Assembly (NCBI RefSeq): GCF_000003815.2
Contig: NC_049988.1
Location: 8,560,986 to 8,624,985 of the forward strand
Source of the DNA: Branchiostoma floridae
Lineage: Eukaryota; Chordata; Leptocardii; Amphioxiformes; Branchiostomatidae
DNA length: 64,000 nt
Direction: 5' to 3'
Part shown: positions 1-13,290 of the stretch, one piece after another
How the letters are laid out: every line of letters begins with the position of its first letter
How positions within the stretch are numbered: the stretch's first letter is position 1
Notes under the pieces: model-generated
Databases searched by the model: none
Told to the model about the DNA's origin: nothing
What the model saw: only the letters and a program-made list of their open reading frames with translations
Made by a program: the position numbers and the translations under genes

Positions 1-3000
1 CTCGCATGCACACATACAGAAAACACTCACACAAATACTCAATCAAATGCTGACAAGATAAAAACAACACTTCAATTTTTGTGAGATAAAATTACAAAAT
101 GCTCTCTAGAAACTTGTCCAATGAAAAAGTTGTGAAGCGGTATACTTCAGGTCTTCAATGTTGGATGTTGGCCAGAGATTTCTCCACCCCCCGCCCCCAA
201 TCCCTTTCCATATCCAGATTCCACAGATTAGTCCAGTGACCCTGCAGGCCCGCACTCGGACGTCACAAACCTTACGTGACTTTCATGGAATATCAGGCTC
301 ACAGAGATGCGATATTCAAGTGGGATCAAATCAAAAGGTCGAGCATGACCGGAGAGCAGGCCCGTTGGCAGTCGGATCTGCCGTACGGACACAGACAGCC
401 CCGTACATGATAAGCACCTCTGACGTCTCATAACTTTTTAATGGCTCTAGTGGGGCCCTTTTATGACCCACGGTACATTTCCCGGTCCCAAGTTCATGGT
501 GTTTTTTTTTATTGCAGAGGTGGAGTGAACCATGTGGAGCTTAATCCTTCGGGAAAACGAACGTAAGATATAGAGCGTCCTACCACCTGCGAACCCAGTT
601 ATTTGAATATGCTATATTAATGGTCGCCGAGTGGCGGTTAGGACCGGTCTCCTCAATCCTTGTGAAAATTCATCAACAAGACGAATCAATAGAAATGTAA
701 CAATGAAAAATAATACTTAACGACATCAATCTTTTCACGGATTGGATCCCCGTTCCTATGACATCACTTCATGCAGATTTTTAGCCATACAATCCAGTGA
801 GCGACTCAGTGATCAATAGATAGCTTGTAGAGTCCTCCGTCTCGTTTCATGGATGGCTGTACCTATGTTGGGCCCTGCTGCATTTTACTTTTCAACAGGA
901 ATTCTACTACATTAACTTGCAAGCTAAAAATACAATAAGAAATTTGCTTGGCATGTACTGTGTATAGCACAGTTCTTTTTCTTGAAGGCGAAGGTTGTTC
1001 TCATTACCCTGGCGTTGGATGCACACATAATATGGGATCAAATGCATAACAGGCGGAGCAAATATCACTGTATCAGCAAGGGCCTCGGGGATAGACGGGA
1101 GCAGTTACGCGACATGATTCTCACATGCGTCAGAGGGCAGATCAGTCAATGAGCAAATACATGTCACTTGCTGATGGCTGATAACGCCTACGCTGCAAAT
1201 TTCTGGGCTTCAGTGAGGCATACTGCATACTTACATATACACTAGCTGGGATGAGTCTATTTTTTGTTCAGCATAACAACATGACATCTATTATCTATTT
1301 ATAGGCGAAACATCATTGTAATCACACATGTATATCATAGCTTATTTTTTCAAAGACAAAACGGTCGTTACCGCCTCGTGCTGTTAACATGTGCCTTCGT
1401 GAGAAGATTCTACGAATTGTGGGAAACTTACATGGACCATATGGCCATGCAAGGGCCCAGTCTTCGAGTATGACTTGTCTTGCCATAACTCAGGAAACCC
1501 CGGAATAAGGTTAGAATATCCCATTTTCATGTCAGATCTCTTTAGTAGTAATGGTTTATTGAGAAATCCGTATCACTACATTCGCAGCCCGAAGGACGCG
1601 TTGGTGTGCGATATTACAATCAATAAAAATTCCACACGGTTACTCAACTCTCATACATTGCCCCAGACTCTAGTTTTCCCGAAAATAAATACATATATAA
1701 ATGTGTAATGATACACTATCTCCACACACTTGCACTGTACTTTCATGCTCATCTAGTTTTCCCTTACTTTCTTGAACAATAGAAGGTCTGAAACAATTCT
1801 GTTGAAACAAAAAAAAATCCTACCTGTTCGTTGTTGAGTTGCCTTCCTTCCTTCGTGCCGTCTACTGCGTGTGGACGGCCTTTCGAGAGATCTCCCGGCT
1901 TACCGTCGCCAAACTGGGGACTCGGGGCGGACACGAGTTCAGTCCTACCGTATCACCTGTAAAAATATCCAAAAAAAAATGTAGACTGGAACGTAGACAG
2001 TTGCCGGGACCTGCACAGGTCAGCTCTGCAGTATCAGCACTAACGAGCCCTTGAGGACATTTTGTCTAAACCCTTACTTGATTCAAGCTGGCAAAATCAC
2101 CGGTGTGGGCTTAGTTGGCCAACCGGGGATACAAGCTTATACTACGGACGAACCCGAACCCAGCCTACAGGTTAAGCTCGTAACAAACCTATCCGTAATT
2201 TTGACTTTTATGATATTTTACACTGAATTTTCGTGTTGAAATTACAACATGTATTCCCTATTGAAATTAACGGCAATAACATTTGATTTTAGATGGAGTC
2301 CGAGATAGGCAAGAGTCCACAGGCAACTGTCAAAAACATGTCTTTGCTCCCAACGTTGTGCCCATAATATAACAGCAGACTTACAAAGTTAACTATAAAA
2401 TGATAACACCTGTTTATAATATCTATCCTGATGCGCGGTGTAGCATTCAAGTTGGAAAAATGTCGATAAATTTACTCCACTTTTTAGTAGACACACTGCC
2501 ACAATGATATATTGTTCAATACCGTCTTGCACCACATTAATACACAGGCACAGGCTTTTACCAAATGAAAATACATCTAGATTGGTTTATTATACATTCA
2601 TAATATCTATAATGTACTTTGTGAACGACTGTGTTATATCACCCAAGATGTAATAGTACGTAATGTTGGAAAGTGGGGTTTATGTACATAAGTATTTTTC
2701 TTGGCACGCGTCCCAGAAAAATGCATAATTCATAAAATAAAACACATAAAAACGGTTGTACTTAGCGACCCAGCAGGTCCAAGAAGTGATCCCACCATTT
2801 GACGTTTATTGAGATTTATTTGCATCTTACGATAGATTGTAAGAAGGTTATACTTGAGATACGTACCGTAAACTGGCGTCTCCTGAAAACTGGCGTCTTC
2901 GGCGCGGCTTCGAGTGGAGTCAGCAAGACGGTCTCCTCACCCCACCTGCACACAAATGAGACGGGAGTGATGTTAATCGGCAGTTCAAACTCTTATCGGC

Positions 3001-3920
3001 TGAGCTGTTGAATTTTGCATGGAACTAGTTAATGTATGGGGCGTGCCTAAAGCGTGCCCTCGCAAAGAGAGCACACAGGAAATAAACGCGACAGGAAATG
3101 GATTCCAAGTCTATAAGCATAACGTTTAGGCGTGTGACTTCATCAATTCTCATATGATTACTCTTCTAGAGTTCTGGATTTTCTGAGGAAAATCTTGCCT
3201 TCCGCGTTTCACTTACAACGATCTGACGCTTGCAATACGCAACGTACATGTCTTTTACCGTATTGTGGCAGGTTTTTGTTTTGTTCATTTTTATCTTACC
3301 AGGGGTTACATATCGACTTATCATAGCGCTTTTTAATGTGCACTGGGGAGTAACCCCAGACATGTACATACATATAAATTTCCTCATACAGATAGGGCTA
3401 GATATTACCAGTAATTTTTTTTTAATTTTGCTAAATTAAGAATGTCTATGTTGTTGTCTGCATATCTTTTGGCAGCCAACACCTTCTCAACGAGAAATTG
3501 CCACCAAAAGAGCACGGCTATGGCATATTCATAACACGACATATCAAATAGGGAAATTCAGCTGCAGTACCATAAACAGATACTAGAGGGTCAAAAATCG
3601 AAGTTCCTTCGATTTGTCGACAGCCATCAACAAACTACATATCAATGACGTCGCCACAACCTTAAGAGTTATGCTGTTCAAACATACAAACATACACAGA
3701 GAGACCCCAAAACATAACCGCCTTGTCAAAGTTAAGAATATACACACATATTATGCATATATTATTTCCTGTTTTAAAAACGTAGAAATCTTAACACAAG
3801 ATCAATCACAACCGCCCACACTACTGTAATCGTGACAGGCGCTAATCTAAAGATTATTACAACACACTACATGTAATGGGATGTGTGTCGTTTCCTTTCC
3901 AATATCTGCAGATGACGAGG
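1..3920. other. unique non-coding sequence, no feature recognised
   Basis: I see no gene, RNA or clear mobile element here. Open frames are short (under about 100 codons), often overlap on both strands and match no family I know. Composition is A+T-rich animal intergenic or intronic sequence. Confidence 0.5.
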
Positions 3921-3924
3921 TGTC

Positions 3925-4275
3925 TTGTTAGCCTCTACCAGGCTCTGTGGATAACTGGTCAAATAGTAGACATTGAACTAACAGAGGGAATAGTGTGCTA
4001 GGGGAGTCGTCCGGCCAGAGGAGTCAGTATGCAATCTGCTGTGTTGACCAGCGATCCGGGGAGCCTGGCAGCCTCCACCAGGCCTTCCTACGGGGGTACT
4101 GGGATCGTAGAACTCGGCAAGAATCGGGAAATTTGGCAGGGGAGTCAGTTCACGCTAAGGTTCATGTCCCCCCTCGTTGCCGACCAACTCCTCTGGTAGC
4201 AAAACTCTCCTGGCAAATTATTCACCCTACAATAGCTAACTAGCGTAGTCAGTCAGGTAGAGACGAGAGGTTAGT
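3925..4275 (-). mobile_element. decayed composite MITE of the TAGYCTCTACCAG family
   Basis: The left edge reads TTAGCCTCTACCAGGCTC, and related ends recur internally near 4060-4085. On the minus strand, 4275 to about 4100 aligns with 19952-20200, sharing the blocks AATAATTTGCCAGG, TACCAGAGGAGTTGG and GCRTGAACTGACT in the same order. No transposase is visible, so this is a non-autonomous, degraded copy. The outer boundaries are approximate and I found no target duplication. Confidence 0.55.
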
Positions 4276-4509
4276 GCCTTATCAGCAAACTCAGATAAAT
4301 GACAGGTATATGTGTTGATTGATGCTTGCCTAGCGGAAAGGCTTTGCGGTGGCTTTACCCAATGATAGTGGTTTTGTGGGTGACTTAAAAGTGATTATGC
4401 GTTCTACCCTCTGGCAGCTTCATTTAAAACTGCAACTTCCAGAATATTTTTGCAAGCTGTACATTTTTTGGCTTCTCTCTTTTGGACCTCCAAATACGAG
4501 ACAAACGTA

Positions 4510-4654
4510 CAGCAAAACTAGCCTCCATAGCAGGCTATCTGGGGCAGTCAGAAAAGGCCAGCAATCAGCGACCCAGTACAAATAGAAATGGCAAAAGTGT
4601 ATTATGAGCCCAAAAAAGGCCCCAGAGAGCCTGCTATGGAGGCTAAAGCAAAAC
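4510..4654. mobile_element. MITE with near-perfect 27-bp TIRs and 8-9 bp target duplication
   Basis: The element itself is 4519-4645 (127 bp). Its ends are inverted copies beginning TAGCCTCCATAGCAGGCT and differ at about one position over 27 bp. The flanks are CAGCAAAAC (4510-4518) and AAGCAAAAC (4646-4654), an 8-of-9 match that marks a real insertion. It has no coding capacity. The opposing short frames across it are a side effect of the inverted repeat. Confidence 0.85.
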
Positions 4655-4659
4655 AAGTC

Positions 4660-6137
4660 CAGTTATCAAAATTGCAATGAGAAATTATTCACACAAAAAA
4701 AACGCGTCACAACAGACACTGACAGACTGCAATTTTCTATGCTTCAGCCGTCCAGCGAATCTGCTTGTCAGTCTTATCTCACAGCAGCTTCATATTTTTG
4801 CAGCTGTCTGGAAAGAAACCCTTTGGCACGTCTTGCCAATTCCTTAAAGACTCCAAGTCGTCATCCAAAGTCTCCAGCCTTAATAACATGTCAAAAGTAA
4901 AATTTCCCGTGAGAAGCAGCCTTTAGGTATGTGAACATGGCATGCCAAGATGTCTGGCGATAAACAATGTCGAACGCTCCGGAAGGCATTGCCAAGTCTC
5001 GCGTGGATGTGCGTGAGTTGAGATAAGTCCACATATCGCGTACGTAGCGTACGTGACTTTCCGAGCGCGACGTGTGTGTGCGGTCTCTAGTGGTCCCATT
5101 CGTCGTATCGCAAGTGGGTTTTAACCTTCGGGTTCATCCGCAAAAGCACCATTCTCCATATGAGTGGCTATTCATAAAGGTCTCTGGGTGTGAACATGAA
5201 TGTATATCATATAACCCGGACATACTCATACCGAAGGTCGCTGACCGAGCTCTACGATTCAGGAGGACGTATTCCAACCACTCTGCCTCAATTCAAACAG
5301 CGTAACTATATATATATATTAAACCTCTAAGTAGATGTTTGCGTTAGAGTTGCCCCACTTTAAGGGACAGTTGGTCATTGGGAGAGAACAGAAACAAGTT
5401 GGTATTGAGTCCCTCTATGCATCTACTAGTTCTTGGAGATTGAATGTAATATTTCCTGTCCAAACAAGGCTTTAATTGAGGTATTAATGTTAATATGTAG
5501 ATTTAAGCTCGTGAACGCCTTCTAGGAAAAGATCAAAGCAAAACTTATATCTTTGCAGTTATATCTTTCTTCACACTCCAGAACTTCGAATTCGTTTCCT
5601 GTCTTTCATAAGATCCGAAAGACGCATAAAATTCGTCGGTTACACACCAAGTCGACTGTCATTTCAGTTTAATAGACGTATGGTATCCAAACTTTCAACG
5701 TGCTTTGCAAATGGTTTATATCATCCATTACATGGGGGAAGTAATCAAGTTGATCAAATGCGCCCGTATGTGGACATTTTACTATCTTCTTGGGTATAGG
5801 TGCGAGCACACACGGTGACGGCAAAACTAGTAATATGATAGATTGTTATCAAATGTTAGAATATTGTATCATATCAAATCAGGATCCTGACGTCAGGATA
5901 TAGTTTCGATATATGCACAGGTAAAGGTAAACAAAATGGCCGTGACGTACTACAATATAATTCTTGCACGTCTACTCAATGAGGGACGCGTGTCTAGTTA
6001 AGCCTCAATTTGGCCTGTAGTAATTGCGTCACTAGACAAAAACAATTTCAGTGGTCAGACAGACCGCCTGTTAGATCAGACAAGTAGGCAACGAGCTGGC
6101 ATGGCGATAGTAAATTCGGCGGCGCTGTTGTTATTGA
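4660..6137. other. unique non-coding sequence
   Basis: No gene seen. The one notable motif is a 16-bp perfect palindrome at 5884-5899 containing the CRE-like core TGACGTCA. Confidence 0.45.
5884..5899. promoter_or_regulatory. perfect palindrome with CRE core TGACGTCA
   Basis: ATCCTGACGTCAGGAT is a perfect 16-bp palindrome centred on the canonical CREB/ATF site. Another TGACGT lies about 50 bp downstream, near 5944. No promoter or exon is visible nearby, so the regulatory role is only a possibility. Confidence 0.25.
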
Positions 6138-6139
6138 AC

Positions 6140-6597
6140 AACATTTCGACATACTAAACCAAACATCTAGACATCTGAGGGAATTGTTTTATATTAGAGC
6201 CCAGCCCCTTTTTCAAATACCTGACCTTGGAATTGCTTCCGTGATGCTCAATTGTACCGTTACATAATCACAACAAAGGATTTGAACAGAATAGTCTTGA
6301 AGTAAACACCAGGTCCAAGAATAACTGTTTCAGCGGAGGGTTACAAAGGTCCTCGCCGTAAAACCCAGATTTATAACGGAGAACATTCCGGCATACTAAA
6401 GACATCTGAGGGAATTGTTTTATATTGGAGCCCGCTCCCTTTTTTTCAAATACCCGACCTTGCAATTGTAACTGTTATATAATCACAGCACAAGATTTGA
6501 ATGGAACGGTCTAGAAGCAAACACCAGGTCCAAGAATAACTGTTTCAGCGGAGGGTTACAAAGGTCTTAAGGACGTAAAACCCAGATTTATAACGAC
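6140..6597. repeat. tandem duplication, two units with period about 231 bp
   Basis: Unit 1 (about 6140-6379) and unit 2 (about 6380-6597) both carry ACATCTGAGGGAATTGTTTT (6171 and 6402), then CCAGGTCCAAGAATAACTG and AACCCAGATTTATAACG, in the same order and with small indels. There is no coding frame through it. The divergence indicates an old local duplication. Confidence 0.85.
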
Positions 6598-6599
6598 AT

Positions 6600-7660
6600 T
6601 TATGTGATGTCGTGATTGGGAGTCCGTGGCTTGGCGCATACTTACCTAAAGTACCCGTTTCTCGGTAACGTGCCATGGTGACAAGGCAGCCTGTGATAGT
6701 CGGCTTTTACATCCATTAAACAGCTTATTTCTATAAGGCCATGAGTTTAACGACATTCACAAGATTCTTTATGGTCGTCGCAATTCCATCTTATTAATGA
6801 CTGATTTATTTGCAAATCCATGCCCGTGGGCTAATTGCAAGGGTACAGACAGTAATAAGTAACAAATGTCTATTCTATATAGCAATCTATATACATGATT
6901 CTACATTGTTTACTGGGAGGTTTGACTTCGAGGCAGTGGCTGATGAAAAGTCCCACGTCTTTAATGATTAGTGGGTTCTGTGATTTCAACAAGAATATAG
7001 TTTTTTGGAGGTCTACCTACTGGTGAAAAGTTAATAGGCAGGAATGGATTGGCAACTGGTCTATTCGCCAAGAAGAAGCAAGTGGCGAATTAAGAGCTAA
7101 AGATACGGACTGCTAGAAATGGCGAATACTGAGAGGCATCTTACATCTGGATGATTGGAGATCCGTACATGTAGTCATTTGCATTTGGCAAGGAAACACG
7201 GAATTGTTAATTGGCAATTGTGTAAAAATGTTCCTGAAATTCAAGTAGTTGGATGGCCAATTTCCCCACATCATTCTACATTTGAAAACTTTTTTTATGC
7301 GCCATTGTCCTTTACTGCCAGCGAAAACCTCTCCAACGCTATGCCAGGGAATCCTCCCAGTCCGTAACGGATCTATCTCCGCCGCAATGCATACTTATTT
7401 TCAAACGATAGCGCAAAGACCATAATCCTTTTGAATAGACCCAACTGAGCACGACTCGGACTTCAAGATTATTTCACACAGAAGTGGCGGGGCCATGGGG
7501 AGCAGGAGGTTTTTAAAAGAGCTTACGGGACGATAGATTGCGGGTAAGATCCCCGCCCGAGTTATACTAAAAACCTTAAAAACTTGTGAGAAAGATCACG
7601 GTAGTTTGTTCGTTTTATTCAGATCTCCTTCAGTGATACATGGTCACTATTCTTCCTGGA
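6600..7660. other. unique non-coding sequence
   Basis: I recognise nothing in this stretch. The open frames are short and unconvincing. Confidence 0.4.
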
Positions 7661-7667
7661 GTCAAAG

Positions 7668-7745
7668 ATGACCACACCACTACCAGTACACAGTGAACTA
7701 GCGTCCTACTGTAGTGTTTGCACAACTGTGTGGCCTAAGGGCTAT
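7668..7745 (+). mobile_element. diverged internal fragment of SINE family 1
   Basis: The stretch ACCACACCACTACCAG, then CCTACTGTAGTGTTTGCAC and TGTGTGGCCTAAGGGCT aligns with the body of the SINE copies at 43725-44020 and 48070-48295. Both the tRNA-like head and the tail are missing. Confidence 0.6.
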
Positions 7746-10700
7746 AAAATGTAGTTATAAAATGTAGTTATAAATGGAGGTAAGCGCCAACTTATATAAC
7801 ATGTGGTGTGGGGAAGACTTTAACTTACGTAACAACAGAATAAGATATTCTTGCATCAATCTTACTGTCTTAGAATCCTGGTGGAAACTAATGTACAGGC
7901 TAGTACATGTACATACCTGAAGTTGTTCTCTCGCGAAATTTTATCGAATTTTTAACGATAATCAAACGATAAACAATCTGCACGTCAGAAACGTTTGCAA
8001 TTCCACCCTGCCATTTACCACTTACGAGGCACGTAGTCCTGTGAGAGATAAATTATGGACAGCGGTACAACTTGATCGACTTAACATTCAATGTAATCAT
8101 GAAGCAATAGGGTCTATTGAATTGAAGAAGATGGGTTTGACATTTCATACTGTAGCTCAATAGAAACGACGACTGCATTTTGAAATGGTGCTGGCGCAAT
8201 GCTCAGGCCGAAAGGAATACATTTAAACATTTAGGAACACTGCGAACAATCAAAGAAGATACGGGTTTACAAAACTCAATTAAATTGAAAGGCACAAAAC
8301 ATTTAAATTATACAACTTATTTCAGGCACAAATATATCTTCAAGGGGAGTAAATCTGGCAATATAAATCATAGATCTATATTCTATATTCAACTCTGAAT
8401 GGAGCACGGTGAATGGAGACGGGAGACGCCACAAGCTATCTGCTGCGTTTACACCATTGCTCACTGAATCACGTGTCTACCATCTACACTGAATGACCCA
8501 TACCCTTGCCTTTACAAAGATCTATGTCATACAGACGAAAAGTTTGGGTACAGTACATGAAGTTCTTTGCGTTGGTAATTTTAGTTTGAAGATCTTTCTT
8601 GGTGATAAATATTGCGTTACTGTGATATGGATGAAGCATACATTCGGCGGGGTCTAATAGACCAAACCGTGATCTCAAACGGCGTACAAACAGCAGTTGC
8701 TTGAAGCTTGTTGAATCTTATCATCTTAGGAGGGGGTGGTTAGTGATCCTGTCTACTGCGTCCTGTTCTATCTACCCCCTGGGTGTTTTAAATGAAATAG
8801 CCATGTAAGAGCATGGCGTCCATAGAGCGTACTACTTGACAAATGGACCATTGCAGCGCAATCCTTCACGCACAACGCTACTCCCAGAACTTTTTTCTGT
8901 AACAAGAGCTCTGTGAGTTAAAACTTTAATCCTGTAAGTGAGTAACTGCCTTATGTTGGCGGACACGGTGGAATTTATTGCTCCGGCGACGCTCATCCCT
9001 TCCCGTGTGCTCCCGTCGACTGTTAAGAGGATCTCAAGCTGCCTAGTCTTTTGTACGCTAGGGAGAGTTACAAACAGCGTTTCAGGAGATTTTAAACTGG
9101 GAGGTCTGTGACCTGCTGGAGGCTGAGGTGCTGAATACTAATTTCTAAACACAGGTGTTTTTTTGCTGGCAAAGTTTCCGATAAAAACGCCCCTGCAGCT
9201 CCAAACACAAACCGAAAGGGGGCCTAAAACAAAATAAAGAAATTACCACTTCTCTGCTTTCACAAATGCTATATGTAGACCATGTTTCCATAACAGAATC
9301 TTCGGTGGATCCTCTGCTGAAAATATGCTTAACAGCTATGTTTCTCATAATATGAACATGTACTCAAACATAAGAGAATACGCCAAAAAAAAAGAGACAG
9401 AACCATACATCTGCTTGAATATCACGATATACAATTCTCATCACGTCACAGTTTCCGTTCACCTGATAAGGGAATGCTCCCAGGAACTATAAACTGATTA
9501 GTCCTTTTTTCTGGGATCGATGACTGAAACTAAAAATAGAGTGGATAGACTTTCTCGTAATCAGTTATGAATTTGGTTTCTAGGCAAATAACTAATATAA
9601 CAAGGCTGTGTCTGCTGCACAACGTACAAAGCAAAATATGAAAGTTTGAATTTCAGTCATACCACAAACAGGGAAAAACATAAAGATATCACAAAGACAT
9701 ATTATATTAAAATCAATTCTCTTTTGTTTAGACGTCTATGACAACGCACAAGAAAAGCGAGATATAAAAGCGAAGACTTACAAAGCGTTAATTTGAAAAC
9801 AAAATGAAATCGTTTTAATATAATATCCTAGTCGATGGTGTCACCATCAACTAAGACATTAAATTGATTTCGTTAGGCATTGAAATTTAACTCAACTCAA
9901 CTCACCTAGCTTCTTGTGGCAGGCCCCTTCTAACAACGTCCCTTAAAAACGTTCTTTTATTCTATAATTCGACTACAGTGAATTCCGTGCTACACACGGC
10001 CAGCTAAATCGATTGGACTAGACGAAATCATCCAAGGTCAAACCGCAGAGTGGCGACGATGTGGGCGACGTCCTTCTACATGTTCAATCAACCATTCATG
10101 AACAACAAATAATATAATCCCTAGGTAGCCTTTAGTCCAATTAAAAGGCGATTACATGACGAGTCTATTCAATCGTGACCTCGTTCCCGCCATGTTTGTG
10201 TAGGTAGGTAGGAAGGAGGCATGTTGAACAAGGACTTATTCTCTAACACGTCTAAATGCAATTGTATACCATACAATCTGGCAACGTTTCAAGGATATGT
10301 CCTACCGGTAGGTGGGCCTTTGTCATGCGATGTGGACATAAAGTCTCTCCCAGACTTACAACGCTGGCTGTTATACCACATAGCAAAGAGCCAGTCTGTG
10401 GTATGTCGGTTTGGACGAGGAACATTAACCTTAGCTGGAATGGCTCCACTGGCCAATTTCTCGATTTTATGCCGAATCCTACTATCCCCGTACCCCAGGA
10501 ATCCCTGGTGGAGGCTATGAGGACATAGCTATCGCATATTGTTGAACGTCTCATATGCTTTGTAAAATCCATTTATCACCAGTTGTTTCTCTTCAAGCAC
10601 AGTACAAGTTGATGTCAACTTATGTAGATGTTGACAGGGAAAGTCTAGCTGCCCTTTATTGTTTTAACCATGCAGAAATCACGACCTCCACAAAAAATCT

Positions 10701-12855
10701 GCTGGAGATTATGGTTTTCTGTCAGTTACAGATTTTGAGCTACCAATATTCCGTTTTCATGATTAATTCGACAATGTTTAAGCTGAAATGTACCTGATAA
10801 ATGGTATGTTCTGTACATTATTCTGTTGCCAATGATGCGTTATTGTACGGCAATGTAGCATAACGTATAGCCTGAGTCGGTTATTTCCTGTTGTTGACAT
10901 TATCAGGGTTATACGTCATAGGAAACTCACTTCGCGGCCGTGAAAATTATGTGGGTGGTTTTAACGTTTTATCACAAGAACATGTTGGCGTGACGCCGTC
11001 ATATTATTTATTGATGGCAATGGCGTCACTACAGCAGAACTCCTGCACATTTTCCCACGCCAGGCTTGTCCTGTGGTGTGAAACCACTCTACCGTCTAAC
11101 CCGGATCTAAGTGTAATACCTGTCCGACACGCAATGGGTCTAATGAGGCCTCAGGGTAACCATAAATAAACAACTGTAGTTCCGTCCACTCAGTATAAGC
11201 GCTCCGGGGATTGTGGCAGTGACGTAATCTAAACGCAGGTGCATGTGTGGCAAAGATTGTTAACCCCCTATCCAATATGTAGTGGCTTCTGTCTGAGGTA
11301 CCAAATATTTGTCAGACTGCTCAACGAATTTCATAGAAACAGAACGATTTTCCCGTTTTGTGTGTTGACATGTCTTACAAGTGAAACTTATATATCGTGT
11401 GCCATATTCCAATTTTACGTCATTTCATACCTTTATTATCTTCATGGCTACCTTGCCCAACCATATGACAATGAGATCAAGGCACTAGGTAGGTAGGTAT
11501 CAGTTAATGTTAGTATTGGTCATTCTCTAAGAATGGGAAGCTAGACGAGATATCTTTTAATCTAAAATTCTTCCATTTCGTTGGCAATGACAACTGTTAG
11601 TGTTAAGTAGACTTGCAGAGCAGAGTCGAATCTTTGGTTGGCTAGGGACTGTATGAATGAATGAATGCTCAACAATCGCACTAGGTACATTGCATAGCAA
11701 CCAATAACGAGAATTGAGTTTGGACTACACTTCACGTATGTGTGAGTAATTGTTAATTCTCGAACTTTCTCGCGAAATCCCAGGCTGCATCACACAAGTC
11801 GACGTCTGGTGTATGTAACTGGCCGCGAATCAACAAGTACCGGTCATCTCAGGACAGGAGGTCGGCTGGGTCAGGACAGGAAGGACGCTATAATCTCATC
11901 TGGAGGCCATGCCAGAGGATCGGCGTCTGTTTGAAACGATCAGAGCCGAATTTGGGGCAGGAAAAAGTCGATTCTGGAAGCGTGCCCAATATGAGTAGGT
12001 CTCTTGGCGATGTGGCTCAGCACGTTGAGAATGAAATCGACGTTTTTATATGCTTGTGGGCATCAACATTAAGTCATTATCTGTCCATCAAGTAGCACGT
12101 TTCTTGCCCAAGTCAAGGGAAACGTAAGAAGGAAAGTAGCGCTTGTTAACCATAATCCACGGGGAAGCCTATATATCCGTTGTTTTCAAAGACAATTTAG
12201 GGACATCAAGTCGAACTTGGTTTCAAACTAGAATATTTCTAACACTCTAATTAGTTTGAAAATAGTTCAGTTTGAAACTATCGCCAGTCGACTGGACATC
12301 TCTAGATAATACGTTGAAAAACAAACAACGGATAAAGGTTAACCCGCGGATAAAGGTGAACTAGCGTTACACCTATATCTTAGAATAGCTTGCCCTTTTG
12401 ACCTTGCCTGGAAGTATTTTACATCCTGAACGTCTTACGCCAAGACATACCGACTTCTGTAGACCAGTTGTGCAAAACATCTGGAGGCTTTCTTCGGTTC
12501 GTATATTTTCTACGACCTTGTTTGCAGTTTGCGAGAAACACATACAATAAACCTGGAGGTGTATTTCGAAGAATTAGAACGAGAGAATCAGATTGAAATC
12601 TTGTACTAGCCAGCGGTCTAGTTTACGGGGCGATGTCCGTTAAGTCGATGTCCGTTAAGTAGGCCGAAGTACGATTATCTGAATTCCATTTGAACACATC
12701 TACCGATCCGGCGATAATTGGTACATTACTACAGAAAGGTCAATTTCGCTCGGTCACTGGGTTCTCTAGATCATGTGTCTCCCCTCCGGCACACAACGTT
12801 ACACTGGAGAAATGGTAATGGTACACTATAACGGCAAGGGTATGCATTATGGTAT
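7746..12855. other. unique non-coding sequence, no feature recognised
   Basis: This is about 5 kb without a recognisable gene or element. At 10221-10572 three frames are open at once, on both strands; none has a known domain or convincing splice context, so I do not call a gene. A short GTAGGTAGGTAGG run lies at 10200-10213, and a 15-bp doublet (GATGTCCGTTAAGT twice) near 12631-12660. Confidence 0.4.
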
Positions 12856-12859
12856 CTAA

Positions 12860-13290
12860 ATTTAGAATGCAGCGTAACGGTTAGGGCGTTTGTCCCAGAA
12901 CCCAGAGGTCCCGGGTTCAAATATCAAGACATTCTACAGACGCTGTTTACTTGGGAAAGACGAGAAACTTAAGATACGAGTAAAAATAGTCTCCTGGCTC
13001 CCGAGAATCGAACCCGGGCCCACCAGCTTACTAACCCAACACCATCACCACTAAGCCAAAAGGTCCGAACCAGAAAAGTGACAAAGGCACTTTATCACTT
13101 CACTCAGGTACATATGAGTACTTATCTTCGGTTACGGGCATCCGATAAGACCTGGAGGTCCCGTGTTTTTGAAAGGATGGCCACACCGCTAGCACGTTAA
13201 AGAACCCACCGCATTTATTGAAAGGCGTAGGGCACCATCCCTGTGTGAGTGGATCAATCAAATCCGTCCGAATGTACAGCTTGTATTGTT
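12860..13290 (+). mobile_element. tRNA-headed SINE split by a second tRNA-like insert on the other strand
   Basis: The head at about 12868-12925 has an A-box-like AGCGTAACGGTTAGG and a B-box-like GGTCCCGGGTTCAAAT. The body starts GACGCTGTTTACTTGGGAAAG. It breaks off near 12970 and resumes near 13080 with AAAGGCACTTTATCACTTCA, TCTTCGGTTACGG and GCACGTTAAAGAACCCACC. These blocks resemble central domains shared by SINEs of many aquatic animals. The exact family name needs a repeat library. Confidence 0.65.
12985..13065 (-). mobile_element. tRNA-like sequence on the minus strand, inserted in a SINE
   Basis: Read on the minus strand it has an A box (TGGCTTAGTGGTGATGG) and a B box (GGGTTCGATTCTCGG). 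The T-arm can pair with one wobble, but the D stem and acceptor stem do not close. It is therefore a tRNA-derived retroelement head or pseudo-tRNA and not a working tRNA gene. Confidence 0.6.

Noticed and set aside
10221-10572. Three overlapping frames of 90-106 codons
   Set aside because: Open on both strands at once, no domain, no splice context.
12985-13065. Functional tRNA gene
   Set aside because: A and B boxes and a T-arm exist, but the acceptor and D stems do not pair.
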